Assembly: GCF_030463535.1 (NCBI RefSeq)
Contig: NC_132896.1
Span: forward strand, 20,813,709-20,877,708
Length of the DNA stretch: 64,000 nucleotides
Source: Salminus brasiliensis
Lineage: Eukaryota > Chordata > Actinopteri > Characiformes > Bryconidae
Direction of reading: 5' to 3'
The translations under genes and the position numbers were made by a program. This document shows, piece after piece, positions 19,870-32,400 of the stretch. Below the pieces are notes generated by a model, which saw only the letters and a list, made by a program, of their open reading frames with translations, was not told the origin of the DNA and searched no databases. Each line of letters begins with the position of its first letter. Position 1 is the stretch's first letter.

Positions 19870-22389
19870 ATGTCTCCACCATCTAGACGACTGCAGACCA
19901 AACCCGTGATAACGTGTCTGAAGACCTTTTTGATATCCTACAGCCTAATATTCTGGGTAGGTTTTTTCAAGTACGCGGTAAAAAAAAATTGCAGCTTTAC
20001 TAAACTAAACAGTTAGCCAGCCCCGTTAGCTTAGCATAGCTAGCCTGCACTGTGGAGAAAACAATGAGCGAAGCTGCGTTGTTAGCTTACTCACGCTTTA
20101 CAGTGGCTTTGGACAGACTTGGAACAGCTGTTTAAGTTATTTTCTAAGCTTCTTTAGATATAGATTTGTTTATAATAGTGCTGAGGTTTTATTTACATCT
20201 CTAAATTGATAGTCATCACAAATGATGGAGGAAATCTTTCGCTCTTTTGTGGTTGATGTGCCACTAGCTAGCTGACTCCTTTATTAGTTCCCTTCTTCAT
20301 CTTAATACAAAGACGCAACAGGTGGGGTTTGGTCGGTAGAAGTGACCGTCCAGAGCTGAAAATCGATACGATGCTGGAAAAACTTGACCTTTTGGAAAAG
20401 TGGACAGTGTTTACAGTAGAGGGCAGAATGACACGAATCAACAAACTGCTTTATTTAAACTTTTAGCCCCCTCCTGTGGAGTGAGTAGCTAGCTGTTCCA
20501 GATTTGTTTGTGTGGTCTGAAAGAAGAGAAGCGAGATTGTCCTTTAATAGTTACAGTAACTAACTAAATAAATAAAAATGCCATAAATCCACAAACGTTT
20601 ACTTAATGGGTTCAAAGTCTAAGACTGCAGTTTTATCTGTTCTATTTATTACTCTTTGCAGTGTGCCAGATTGCCTGGTGGGGGACAATGCAGCGTTTAG
20701 ATTGAAACATACAAAAACAGACTTTTGTCATATATTTTCCAGTACACTATCTATATAAAGCTGAGGGCGCTACAGCAGTTATGTGATTAGTGTATGCAAG
20801 TGTGTCATCAAGTAAGTGTTTAGCCTAAAAGGCCTGAATCATTTCCGACAGATGCAAATAAGAAGTGTTTGTGATGTTTGTGTGGTGTTTTTCCTCAGTT
20901 CACAGGAGTGATACTGTTGGCAGTGGGCGTATGGGGAAAAGTTAGTTTGGAATCCTATCTCTCCCTGGCCTCCGACACAAGCACCAACGCGCCATATGTT
21001 CTCATTGGCACAGGAGCCATCATCGTCATCTTTGGCCTGTTTGGTTGCTTCGCTACCTGTCGTGGCAGTCCATGGATGCTGAAACTGGTCAGTTACAAAA
21101 TGATCATTTTATAAATCAATTTATCAAAATCATGTGTTGTGCTTTTAAAATAAAGGGAAAATACGTTTCTTTTAAATAACTGTTATTACACAACAGACTG
21201 ATACTATGCTCTTTTAGATGTAGATTTAGTTTTGGTCATTCTTAGTTTCTGATGTAAATTTCTTTCTCTTGTTTTTTTGTTACGCAGTATGCCATGTTCC
21301 TGACTCTGGTGTTCCTGGCTGAACTTGTGGCAGGCATTTCAGGCTTTGTTTTCAGACATGAGGTGGTGTATTAGTTCATGATTTCTGTTTATTGTTTATA
21401 AGCTATGGTTTACCTGATACTAATGGTCATTTTCTCAATTAGATCAAAGCAGTACTCAAAGACGCCTATTGGAACGCAGAAAGAAACTATAACACTACGG
21501 ACAGTAAAAGCCAAGCATTGGATTCCATCCAGAGAACTGTAAGTGTATTTAACTCAACTGAAAAAGCACTTTTTGTTGTTCATCCTGTGTTTATGCATAC
21601 GTTTTTGTTAATTCACTTTTGATTGTGGCAAACCTTCCTGTAATTGGATGTCGTGTTTTGATTGTTTGGGTTTTTTTTGGGAACTAATGTCTAGATGGTC
21701 TTTGTCTATTCAATTCTGTAATTCTATCATTATGGTATACTTATATTTTTATATAGCTGAAGTGCTGTGGAGTGCATAACTACACCAGCTGGACACAGAC
21801 GACGTACTTCAAGCAGAACGGCATTCCCGCAAGCTGCTGTATGCCTCTGGCTAATTGCACCGCTGAAAACCTCAAAGACCTTAAGTTGGCTGAGACAGTA
21901 ATATACAAAGAGGTAAGATCACAGACACGGGGGCTGAACAGGGGTCTTATTAATGCTAAAAGATGATGTTTCATACTGTATGTGTGTTTAAATTAAAAAA
22001 ATAAAAAAGAAAATGAACAGTATGTTACTTTCATTCCCAGGGCTGTTTCTCTCTGGTGACTACTTTGTTGGAGGATAATTTGGGAATCATTGCTGGGATA
22101 TCTTTTGGAATAGCATTCTTCCAGGTAAAAAAAAAAATGTTTATTTATTATTGTGATAGATGGAAGCTAGATGATGCTTCCAGGTCAGGCTTATTGCAAA
22201 TTAAATTGACCTGTTCTAGGTTAGGAATGAACAACAAGGAATAAAGAAATAAATAAATTAATCTTTAATGAAAACCTTAAACATGTGTTTGTTTTCTAAT
22301 CTGCTTTGACTTTTCTACAGCTTATTGGTGTATTCTTGGCATGCTGCTTGTCTCGCTACATTACCAATAACCAGTACGAAATGGTGTAG
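19870..22389 (+). CDS. tspan6: Tetraspanin-6
   Basis: Four-pass membrane protein of the tetraspanin family, which organises membrane microdomains. Coding exons: 19870-19956, 20899-21087, 21288-21362, 21443-21538, 21757-21912, 22041-22124, 22321-22389; all introns fall between codons. The total is 756 bases, 251 codons plus stop (human 245). The N-terminus SPPSRRLQTKPVITCLKTF is almost the TSPAN6 sequence. TM1 spans the first junction, TM2 holds YVLIGTGAIIVIFGLFGCFA, TM3 follows LKLYAMFLTLVFLAELVAG, and TM4 is near the end. The large loop carries the CCG motif (LKCCGVHNYTSW), the second cysteine pair (GIPASCC) and N-glycosylation sites NYT and NCT. The tail ends ITNNQYEMV. TSPAN7 is the alternative, but the start and tail fit TSPAN6. 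Confidence 0.95.
19957..20898 (+). other. tspan6 intron 1
   Basis: Bounded by TGG|GTAGGT and TCCTCAG. Nothing beyond AT-rich unique-looking sequence was recognised. Confidence 0.6.
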
Positions 22390-22398
22390 GAGTCTTTG

Positions 22399-22630
22399 GT
22401 ATGTATAAACATACTTAATCTATTTCTTTCTCTTTTTTTGTAAAAATAAATAAATAGCTTGAATGTTTTAATTTAATATAGAATGTTTTATACTACTACA
22501 AACTGAAAACAATATACAATGTATTTTGTAATGTTATGTTTTTACTATATACTTCTAATTATTGATTTTGTTTGAATGTTCTTCTTTAGCTGAGCTGTGC
22601 TGATATCCCATCATTTATGTGTTTTTGCAG
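22399..22630 (+). other. tspan6: Probable intron in the tspan6 3' UTR
   Basis: Nine bases after the TAG stop, CTTTG|GTATGT forms a donor, and TTTTTGCAG|GATG at 22630 an acceptor. The resulting junction is less than 50 bases from the stop, so nonsense-mediated decay should not be triggered. Human TSPAN6 is, from memory, also an eight-exon gene with a last mostly untranslated exon. Confidence 0.6.
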
Positions 22631-23034
22631 GATGCAGACATGAGGTCACCCAAAATGGCAACTGATACAAAGGGAAACCATGTTCTTTTAGTGTTGTGTG
22701 CGCATGTCTTACTTTAATCCATTTCATTTTAGAAAGTCCTCCAGCTGCTTTTATTAAAAAAAAATAGTGTTTGTCATTGCTAACTAGAATGAAGGGAAAG
22801 AATTAATTTGCTAGATAAGGGATCTGATCTTTTCAGTTACACATCTGTGTAGTTTGTAGAGTATTCATGGACGTTAAGAAGTAGATTCACAACGGGTGTA
22901 GCATGTGCAAGTTTTAGCCAGTGTTAAACCATTAGCATTCACGAGCGTTGTGCAACAGATGTTGCACACAGTAACAGCAATTTCTGATTCCTTTGGTATT
23001 AACATTTGGTAAAACTCAGCCTTTAGTATACATG

Positions 23035-23040
23035 AATAAA
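23035..23040 (+). terminator. tspan6 poly(A) signal
   Basis: AATAAA followed by a T-rich stretch, about 650 bases after the stop. A second A-rich candidate lies near 23725. Confidence 0.55.
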
Positions 23041-24034
23041 GTTTTTCACAGTGTTATGAATTGCAAATGGCTGTTGGTGTTAACTGTAGTTCAAATTAAA
23101 TGATGTGAATTGCAAGTTGCATACATGTATGTGATGTTCTTATGTGACCTTGTACACCCCAGCCTTGTTGCAAATAATCAAATGCCTTACAATTATGGAT
23201 CTTGACTATTCTTTTTAAGGGTTTAGCATATAATACACATAGAGGTCCATTTACATCAGACAGACCTTGTTAAAATGCTGTAGTTTTTACTTTGGTATAT
23301 GAGAATGAGGGGGATTGTGTAAGGAATGTCAGCATTTGTTCATTTTTAAGATAATTAAGACATAGCTTTAAAACAATAATTTAATATAAAATACACACTC
23401 CCTGCCGTTCACAACAAAGACGAACACCCCTTGCCTGAGCCTGAGTTCTTGTTCTGAAATCATTCCTGCTTTGTGTCTAATACAGGCCTACCATATAAAC
23501 AGCTGGATTTTTGAATAATTTTCTTTTGAAACACTGGTATCTCTCCCCAGTCTTCTAACAGCTTCTGTCAGCATTTTAGACTGAATTCTACGCTGGTCTA
23601 TACATTTCATATGTCTAAATGATGGTAACCTTGCATGTTCACTTTGTAGCCTACATATCTGGGCAAATTCAGTGTTAATAGCTTGTTGTTCAGTTGTGGA
23701 AAAGCATGTAAAATACTTGAAAAAATAAACAAATGTTAACTTATTTTGTTGGATTGTGTGAAATCAATGAAATGAGATTAGTACGTTCCTCTCAGAAATA
23801 AATCTCAAATGGCTACCGCCACAAATACAGCAGGTGGCAGCATTGAGCCATGTCTGTCCACTGGGAGAGCGTCACTAGATGTAACTTCTTACTGGCTGTA
23901 CGGACCGCAGTCGTCTGGACTTGATCGTGGAAATGAATGTGTTAAACCGATTCGTCCAGATCGGTTTTTGGAGGAGAAATTGACTTGAAATTCCAATTCG
24001 GAGCTCGCACATCAGGCTGAAATCAGGGCGCTTG

Positions 24035-24119
24035 ATTGGCCATCGAGAGTGTCCGTTAAACATTTGCTTCTTTCCCATTGGCTGGACCGCCCCATCTTAG
24101 CGCAGCTCCACCATATAAA
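24035..24119 (+). promoter_or_regulatory. mid1ip1 core promoter: two inverted CCAAT boxes and a TATA box
   Basis: ATTGG occurs at 24035-24039 and 24077-24081, and TATAAA at 24114-24119. The order and spacing are those of a classic CCAAT/TATA promoter, so transcription probably starts near 24145. Confidence 0.65.
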
Positions 24120-24144
24120 GCTGAGAGCTGCAGCAACACACGGT

Positions 24145-24245
24145 AGGAGTTTGAGCTGCTATTCTAGCCGGAAGGTGTGATGTGTTAGCTAGCAAAAACA
24201 AACGTCTTGAAACTGCGATAGAGTCTGTCCACCGCTGAAATTCAG
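24145..24245 (+). other. mid1ip1 non-coding exon 1
   Basis: Lies about 25 bases downstream of the TATA box and ends at CAG|GTTAGT. The acceptor TTTCCCCCTCAG at 24502 begins the coding exon. The start position is inferred from the TATA box. Confidence 0.55.
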
Positions 24246-24551
24246 GTTAGTCGTGGTTGATCTACTTTTGTCTGTTTTGTGTTTGGCGCTGTATTGCTCA
24301 GTGTGTGTTTACAGCAGGCCAGGCTGTTATACAATACTCGCTTCATTTCTTTTGAGTCACGTTAAGCTACTGTTTAATCTGTTGGCCTGGCCAGCTGGTC
24401 GACTTTCTCGCTATCTGTGCTAGCTCTTCCTCCTGTTTTTGTCTCTTCTTGAAGCCATCGTGCAAGTCTGATGTCTTTCTTACTTTTTTTTTTCCCCCTC
24501 AGCATCCGCGCCATATTTTTCCTACTGGGTGAAAGCTACAAAAGTCTGATC

Positions 24552-25040
24552 ATGATGCAGATCTGCCAGGACACCTACTGCAATAAGCACTCGCTGTTGA
24601 ACGTGATGAACCGCTTCATAGCGGCGGCCAACAACATGGACGAGACCATCATGGTGCCCAGCCTGCTGAGGGACGTGCCCCTTGACGAGCAGGACGAAGC
24701 TCTGGTCGCTAGCGACAATAACAACGAGCCCACTTGCCCGAGCAAACAGAGGGACATGTACGAGCACTACTTGTTGCTCAAATCCCTCAAGAATGATATG
24801 GAGTGGGGCTTGCTGAAACGGGAGATGGCGGGTGGGGCCAGCTTTCTGGAGATGGCTGTGAAGCAGGAGGAGGAGCAGCAGGTTACCAGTGAACTGAACG
24901 AGGGCTCCTCAGACCTGGAGAGCCAGTTCCACTTTCACCTCAGTGGGCTGTTTGGGGTGCTGTCAAAGCTCACAGTGCAAGCTGACCATCTAACCAATAG
25001 ATACAAAAGAGAAATTGGTGGCAGCAGCCTTCTTCGATAA
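24552..25040 (+). CDS. mid1ip1 (paralogue letter not resolved): MID1-interacting protein 1 (Spot14-related)
   Basis: Spot14/THRSP-family regulator that promotes acetyl-CoA carboxylase polymerisation and binds the microtubule protein MID1. The single coding exon has 162 codons and a TAA stop. The start MMQICQDTY matches the conserved family start, so the open frame upstream of 24552 is 5' UTR and intron. Other conserved blocks are NRFIAAANNMDETIMVPSLL near the N-terminus, RDMYEHYLLLKSLKNDMEWG in the middle, and FHFHLSGLFGVLSKLT...LTNRYKREIG at the C-terminus. Human MID1IP1 has 183 residues, and the middle linker is shorter here. Fish carry several mid1ip1 copies and I cannot tell which one this is. 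MID1IP1 lies near BCOR on human Xp11.4, matching bcorl1 as the neighbour here. Confidence 0.93.
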   Translation: MMQICQDTYCNKHSLLNVMNRFIAAANNMDETIMVPSLLRDVPLDEQDEALVASDNNNEPTCPSKQRDMYEHYLLLKSLKNDMEWGLLKREMAGGASFLEMAVKQEEEQQVTSELNEGSSDLESQFHFHLSGLFGVLSKLTVQADHLTNRYKREIGGSSLLR

Positions 25041-25614
25041 GGGCGACTTGATGCTGGACTTGTTTAGGTAACGGGCAACCACTGGACTAGGGGTGAGCCG
25101 GGGAGGCCAAGGCTGCCTTTAAAGCAAACTTGTGATGCTCCTAAACTTATTCTGTCTCTTTCCAGCTTCACTACTAGTCCTAAGTACTGCTCTGATGGGA
25201 GGTGAACAGAAGAGCTGGATTGTTTGAAAAGGGCAGTGAGGGTAATGAATCTGGTTGCTGTTAGTTTTGTTAGGCCACCTGCGTATATGCATGGATGGAG
25301 TTTGGGATTGGTTGGGGAAACCTTGAATGCTGGTAATTCTGTTTCTTCACTTGCATTTATTGAAATTCTGTAGTCTTTTCTTTGGGAAGTTCCTGGTCAA
25401 AAAGTTACCAAGATTCATCTTAGACTGCTGCTTTTCTGCACTCCAAGCAGAAATGGTGTGCCTTGTCTTCAGTCCTGCCCTTCATGGGATGGCTGCATGT
25501 CCTGTTGTCCAGTGTATCAGTTTGACCTGTTGGAGTTGCTTTTTGTTGCCACTTGTGTTAAAGTTTGTCTGTTCTGAAATATTTCTAATTTTTATATGAA
25601 TTAATGGATTATTA

Positions 25615-25620
25615 AATAAA
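25615..25620 (+). terminator. mid1ip1 poly(A) signal
   Basis: AATAAA about 575 bases after the stop, followed by a T run and a GTGTGTG element. Confidence 0.65.
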
Positions 25621-25834
25621 GTAGTTTTTTTACATTTGATGTGTGTGTTTTTATGTATTGCATGTCCTCAGTACTTTTGATTTGCCTAATCTGGTTTAGT
25701 AAGATGACTCATGCCTTTTTATGGACTGCACTATTCAACTGGTATGTCTGAACTCAAATGGCTGTCATTACACACCCAGGATTATACCTGAGGCTGCCTG
25801 AGTGTAAAACCTACAGTCTGCAGACAACTCTAGG

Positions 25835-26010
25835 GGCTTAAGAATCCCTTGGCTACTGTTATGTAACTGGGCTGAGGTGCCCAATCTTGATACTGGAGCT
25901 CATTATCTGGCTGAGGTGTGTTTGGCTTAGGATTGAAACTAAACTCTGCAGGGTGGTGGAGGGCTAGGATTGGACATGTTTGGTAACGACACTGTGAAAC
26001 TAGTTGTACA
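25835..26010. mobile_element. Short teleost interspersed repeat
   Basis: Contains the wordings GAGGTGTGTTTGGCTTAGG, AACTCTGCAGGGTGGTGGA and AGGATTGGACATG. I recognise these from a palindromic, non-autonomous repeat common in fish intergenic DNA. Edges are approximate. Confidence 0.5.
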
Positions 26011-29000
26011 CTTTGTTTAGAAGCGGTCATGCTATGTTTTAAAGTATAGGTTGTACTTGTCTCATGTTGTAACTATAATATTCCAAAATACCCAGCTTGG
26101 CAGCATGAGGTACCTGGAGGGATTTAGGCCCTTCATAAACAGGACTGGTCTGGTCTTCCACTCCACACCTGAGTCATTCTCCTGGTACTTCCCCATAGCA
26201 ACAGTTCCCTTAACTGTAGCCAATCAGACACTGTCTTTGTTTCCCCTACTCCAAGGCACAATGCTGATTAAACCACTCCAGGCACGGGCAGGGGGTACAC
26301 AAAAGCAAACTGGCCCCAATGACTTTAAGGGTCTGATCCATAAAGACTGATTGAAGCTAGTGTTCACACAAATATGACCTCAGAGAAAATTGGTTAAACC
26401 ACCTATCCACTCATGAACTAGGTTGTGCGAGGTGGCACACAAACCAGGCCATGCAGTCAAGAGAGACAATTGGAGTAAACTATGGTACATAAACTGGCCT
26501 AGGGAGAATATGGCTGTATTATATTTTGTCTTCCACTACAGTTATTTCTATTAGGTCAATACTGAGAAAGTTAATATAATATATTTTTCTGTTTCAATAA
26601 GCCAGTTCTGTAAACCCACAAATAAACAGATGTATTTACAATAACACTCTTGTTTATTTCATGCTGTCTTTGATTATACCAAGAAGTGTGTACTTCGGCT
26701 GGGGCACAAACACTTGCACTGCAAAACATGACACTCTGGCTCCACTACTGAGAAACATCCACCCGCATTAAGAAATGTGTCCACTCAGTCACGTTGCTCT
26801 TATCCCTGCTCCTCAGCCCCTTCTAAAACATTTAAAAACTGGACTGCAATGATGCTTATATTTCTTACTTTGCATAAACTTTGCTCCACTGGTACTGATG
26901 AAATGAACTGCAACACAGTTTATTAAAAGTGTTGCAGCATTGCAGAGGTCACACCTATAGGTACGTTTTTATGGATCTGATGTCTAAATGTCTGATCAAA
27001 TGCAACCAATCTCAAAGGGAAGTAGGCTAAATTGACCACTGGCAACTTCGTCTCAGAGACGTATTTATCTCTGAACTATAGTGTATATGAAATGATGGAC
27101 AGAATTGAACTTTTTTAATGAGATGCTAACAGTTATACCCCCATCTCTGCATGTCTCAGACTTCCATGAAAAGGTCATCCCAGCATGATCCTGTTTTCAG
27201 TGAGTAATTGATGCCGGGACACTTTACTGTGACAGACAGGCGCAGGAAGGAAAACTAGGGTACACATGAAGCTGTTCAAAAGCATTGCAGTGTCTGAGTC
27301 ACAGGCGCACGCAGCAGAGCACGGCGTGACTGCGTGATCAGGCAGACGAGACTTGGCAGGGTGCGCGTAGTCGACAGGCCTCACAGACAGCTGCCTGGGC
27401 CGTGCAGAGCTATGTCCTCTGACATTCGCCAGAGAGACTTTCTCAACAGCCATAAAAGTAAATGACTTGCATGGATTTGCGGGCTGTGCCAGCCTCCAAC
27501 ACTGTCTTATTACCCAAATGCAAGTCTAGAATTTAGGTTGTCATCTATGGGTGGCATTTGTAGGCCTGGCATTGAAGTCCAATGAGAAATTGCTGAAACA
27601 GCACCATAGTCACATTTCAAAGAGAGAGAATATTCTCACGTCATCATGTTTTGTATATTATATTTGGGTATATTTAAAAAATGTAGTCATACCTGATGAG
27701 ATATGTAAGGGTATATCAAATGTATGAAATTCAGATTCAGATTTAAATCAGATATGTACTATAATATCACAAAATATAATAAAATATCCTCATAGTCCAA
27801 TCAGTCCTATATAGAACTAAGGGAACTAATATGTCAAAACAGATCATAATATTTAAAGACATTATCATGATACAGTACTAGTATTAGCAGATTTTTGCAC
27901 TGACAATATACATGACACACTCAAAAAAACATTGTGTAGCACAGGTGTTAATAAGATACAATGCGTCAGGGACACTTCTCTGGAGTTCGTATCAAACCCC
28001 AGTCTCCCACATGGTGTAGTAGCTTATTGGCATGTAATGGTGTGTAATGTTGTGCCACACCAACCACAATACCTAGGAATCACTAGCCATTTCGTTGTAA
28101 AAAAGCAACCATAGAGTGACAGCATTAATGTGCCATGCCCCTCCTCCATTGGAAATGATGTGAGAAACATGATCACAAATGCCAGGTGTGAAGTGCTATA
28201 CGTGTTAGCAATCATTTGGTATCAGATCACCCAGGACACATGCTAATGGCTGGCGTAAACAGGGCCCAAATCTGTTGTAAAGTACAGACATAAAAACAAA
28301 TCTAGGGCTCTTTCCACTGGTGTCAGTGAGCTTGTGTTCATTGGTGGGATCATGAATGTAGAAATTTACAAAGGACCAAACGAGCTGAACCAACTTTTTC
28401 ATAAAATCATTTTTATCAAGAAAGGTTTCATTCTTTTTTTTTTAACTTTAAGTTTTTGAAGTTTGTGTATTCAGCTGGACCGCTCTCCACCTGTATATTC
28501 TGGTTTCAGGTTTTCAGGTTTGTTATGGCCTGTTTAGAATAGATGCTACGTTTAGAATAGTTTGACACATTGTTTCCTAGTACAAGTAACCAAAGATTTT
28601 TTGTATGTATAAACAACATTAGAAATCAAGGGGGGCTACTGGGGAGGTCCACCACTATTCGTTGTAATCTCGACTTTCTTACAAGTGTTAGCTTGGAGGA
28701 TCAGCTGGTAAGGATAAGGCGATGCTCACCCCACTCAGCCGTACAATACCCAGCCTTGTGCCATATAATCAAAGCCTGTATGCTCCATTACAGCACTGCC
28801 TCTCTCCCTCGGCACAGCCTTCACAATAGTGAAAGAGGCGTTCCACTTTTGCATACAAAACCCCAGTGAGCGCAGGATGTCTTACAGAGGCCTGAAATTT
28901 CCCAGATGTCGAGTTGCCCAGATGGTCCAGCCACTGAACCACCCTCCAAAGAGCAAGGCAGACATCTGAATTACACCACACAGCAATTAAACTGATAACT

Positions 29001-30100
29001 TTTTACTGTGGATTGTATTTTTGTGATAGGCATCAATAACCAGTGTCTGGCTCCAGACCTGTAGACTTGCTAATGTAAAAAATATAGAACAATATCACTG
29101 AATAAGTACATATTTCACGTGTGATTTGTGTGACACTGTACTGGAATGCGAGCAGATTAATATGTTGAAATGCAATCATTTACATGATTTATGCAAATGT
29201 GATGGATGTGAAACAGGTCATTTGGTAACAGTGAAGCATTAGGGAAAGTATTGTAATTGCTGGAGGGATCACCTTTGCCAAAAGATATACCACACATGTC
29301 AGCAACCTTTGAAAGCCCATGTCTTCGCTGTTGTAATAAAACCTTGTATCTCATAAATGGTAAAAGTCAGCTTTTCAAGTTAAAGCTTTTAACTTTATTC
29401 CAGGTACTTTTGGACAATTTTGAATAATTCATAAAATGTTCCCATAGTGTAAAGGGCAGCTGGTTTGCAAATGGTGTAGGCCTTTCCAAATTATATGGCA
29501 AATTCATGCTATTCTGCTTCAAAAATATTTGTAGAGTGCACTCATGCTGTTGTTTATGCACAAAGCTCTTCCCCACAAAGACATCTGGTCAGAGATCAAG
29601 AACACTGTGTTCCCCTTTTATGCAGAAGGCCTTCCTACCATGCTCCTGCTGCACGCTGCAAGTTTACAGACACGCCTTCCTCTCTGTAATGTGTCATAGG
29701 AGTCTTTGCAACAAGCCTTGTTATTGACATTTGCAAAATGTTTACCCATGAACAGGGGCACAAAGAAATGGTGATTTTAAAGACAAAAAAATAATTAAAG
29801 TCATACTTATATTATGATGAAATTTCCTGACATAAAGTAGGTTTACAAATTCAAGCATCACATGAAATTTTCCCATTTGTTTCCTGTTTTGTCTGGTATA
29901 CCAACTATACATGTGCATCTTGTAGGTTAACAGTTAATGTGAGTTTAAGAAGCACTTTAAACACTAACATGTGAAATGCTTGGGTTCTGAGACACTTTGT
30001 TTTCAGGAACGTAGGCAACCCAAAATCCAGGATGATCCAGGAAAATTCTGGACAGGCGAGAGCACTATGTACACTGCTAACATGTCCTCAGGTTCCATGT
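26011..30100. other. Intergenic region without a recognised gene
   Basis: AT-rich sequence with scattered open frames, all under about 100 codons and unlike known proteins. No convincing RNA gene or complete mobile element was seen. Confidence 0.45.
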
Positions 30101-30310
30101 TGGCCACACACATGGATACCTACCAGTGTCAGTGATGGGACCCATCTGGGCTGTACATTGCACATGGGGCCTAGATGGGACCCGTGTGAGATTAACATGG
30201 GCTGTAACAACGGGGCCTAATCACTCACTCAGAGCCAATGCCCACCTGGAACCCACCTAGCCCACGTTTCCACCATGTGAACCCCACATGAGCATATGTG
30301 CTGGGAAGGT
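30090..30310. repeat. GGGCCTAGATGGGACCC-type internally repeated segment
   Basis: Related wordings (CCCATCTGGGC, ATGGGGCCTAGATGGGACCC, CACCTAGCCCAC, CCCCACATGAGC) recur within 220 bases in both orientations. This points to an old short-period or palindromic repeat next to the telomere-like run. Confidence 0.45.
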
Positions 30311-30327
30311 GCTCAAAGTTCTGTAAT

Positions 30328-30348
30328 CCCTAACCCTAACCCTAACCC
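30328..30348 (-). repeat. Interstitial telomere-like repeat
   Basis: Three and a half perfect CCCTAA units, the vertebrate telomere motif (TTAGGG on the minus strand). Confidence 0.8.
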
Positions 30349-30954
30349 AAGACGATGCGATAGGAGATGCTCTAAGTAAAAACTGAGCATTTGAGACTTG
30401 TGCAACATGCAAGCTGTGCATGTGCCGTACCCAGCCACATGTTATCAGTTGGACTTGTTTTTATGAGTAAGCAAATATGCTTCTCTACAGTGCCAGCTTA
30501 CATTAATGCATTTTAATTCACACATGAATATTCACAGTCATGTTGCTCACACAGCTGGAAACAAAGTCTTGCACTCTGATTGGCTCTAATTTTGGGTGAG
30601 GCCACTGCAGCTGAGCCGGTATTGATACGTTCCTTGGCAACAGCTGTAACAAGTGGACATACGTGGAGCTCATGAGTACCCCTTTGAATGCCAAAATGAG
30701 AAATGGCCTTACAGTCCTTGTGGTCACACACTCACAGATAGGACTGCAGGACTGCAAGTGCACCATTTAGGATAGAGCGATGAGTGACTGTTGGCCATCT
30801 TTCTTTATATACAATTTGTTTTTTCTCTAGCCTTCATCAGAGGTCGGTTTTTGACAACAATCCACCTGTAAAATAACTAAGCTAATAACACACAAACAGT
30901 TGTACTGTTCATGTCCTCATGACCACAGTGCAGGCTAGAAAAAGTAAGTGACCC

Positions 30955-31830
30955 TTGAATTTAATATAAGCTGTAGAGCCCCTGTTTCGTAGCAATCACC
31001 CGCACCAAATGTTTCCTGTAGCTGCAATAAGATTTGGACCATCCCTTCCAGCAAATGTTTTACAGTTAAATTTTTCTGGGATGCCTTGAGTACACAGCCC
31101 TCTTTAGGACATCACAGCAACTTGATAGGATTAAGATCAGGACTTTCACAACAGTTCTTTAGTTGATTTACTTGTGTGCTTTGTGTCATTGTCTTGTTGC
31201 ATCACCCAATGTCTCTTTAGCTTGAGGTCATGGACTGCTGCCTTTACATTCTCCTAAAAATATTTTGACACACTTTTAGATTAATTGTTCCCACAATGAT
31301 TGCAGGACCTCCAGGCCTAGAGGCCACCATGATACTCCCTCCATTCGTTCTTTCTCACATCTTTTAGGAGTGCCTGTTGTGCTCTTGAAGTGATCTTAAC
31401 AGTAGCAACAGTTCTGAAGTTTCTCAAACTGTCTGATGCACACCCAGGTCTTTCACAATGCTTTTGTAGCCTTTTCCAACATTGTGCATCTTACAAAGTC
31501 TTCTGCTTCAAGGCATGCTTCAAAGTAACTAATCTGAGAAAAACAGATTTGTCAGTTACCAGGCTTTGTATGCCTTTATTTAATGGGCAAACCACATGTG
31601 AAACTCACACTTCCAGTCTCATCTCCTTAATTGAAACCCCTTTTTGCCAGTTAGCGCTTGGAGAAGTCATTAACACAGAAGTTCACTTACATTGTCTAAC
31701 CTGCACTGTGAATGTCTACTCAATGTACTTAATAAAATGCATCTGTTTGTATTATGTTTTTAGTTAGATTGTGTTTGTCTATAATTGTGATCACAAAGGT
31801 GACAAAGTGTTCACTCACTTTTTTGCAGCC
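30955..31830 (-). mobile_element. Degenerate Tc1/mariner-like transposon
   Basis: On the plus strand the stretches TTGATTTACTTGTGTGCTTT and GTGTCATTGTCTTGTTGCAT, and CCACCATGATACTCCCTCC, are the complement of a Tc1-like transposase gene that I recognise from many fish genomes. Stops and gaps break the frame throughout, so it is a dead copy. Edges are approximate. Confidence 0.6.
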
Positions 31831-31859
31831 GTGTCTGTTCAGTGATGGTCCTATAGTAG

Positions 31860-32400
31860 TCCCTTTCTATTGATTGGAGTAGAGGGCAGTCAATAAAGTG
31901 CAGCAAGTGATGGGCCACACTAAGTTATTGTACAAAGTACACCTATAGGTCAGTGACAGATTGAAAGAAAACACATTACTGGTCTTACTAAGGTCACCAC
32001 AAGCCAACAAAACAGCAGCAGTGCACCTTGACACAGATTCTACAAGTCTATGAAACATTCCTGGTGAAACACGGTTCTTCCAAAATATATTCCTTTAAGT
32101 GGTTTTGTGGTGATGGTGGTGGAATTCACACAATTGGTGTTTGAGTGTGTTGAGTACAAAATCATTTTCATGCTCATCAACCCATTAAGTTACCTCTTGC
32201 ACCTGCCGTGGATGGGGGCATTGTCACCCTGGAAGAGATCACTCTCATCAGGATAGAAATGTTTCATTATTTGAAACACCTGAGTAGTCTTTGTGACTAA
32301 AGCTCCTATCAATAATAAACCATCTGTCAATATAGATATTTTACTGTTTCCATCTTGAGGTGAACTGGTCTTGCTCAGCATTTTTACAAATGCTGCAGAG
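31860..32400 (-). mobile_element. Degenerate Tc1-like transposase fragment
   Basis: The minus strand reads DESDLFQGDNAPIHGR (about 32200-32250). This is the Tc1 catalytic-region motif FQxDNAPxH with Q changed to G. The surrounding frame is broken. Confidence 0.55.

Noticed and set aside
24471-24551. 27-codon N-terminal extension of mid1ip1
   Set aside because: It crosses a splice acceptor (24502), and the family protein begins at MMQIC; the upstream codons are intron and 5' UTR.
31390-31767. 125-codon plus-strand frame in the intergenic region
   Set aside because: It is antisense to a decayed Tc1-like element and has no protein similarity on its own strand.
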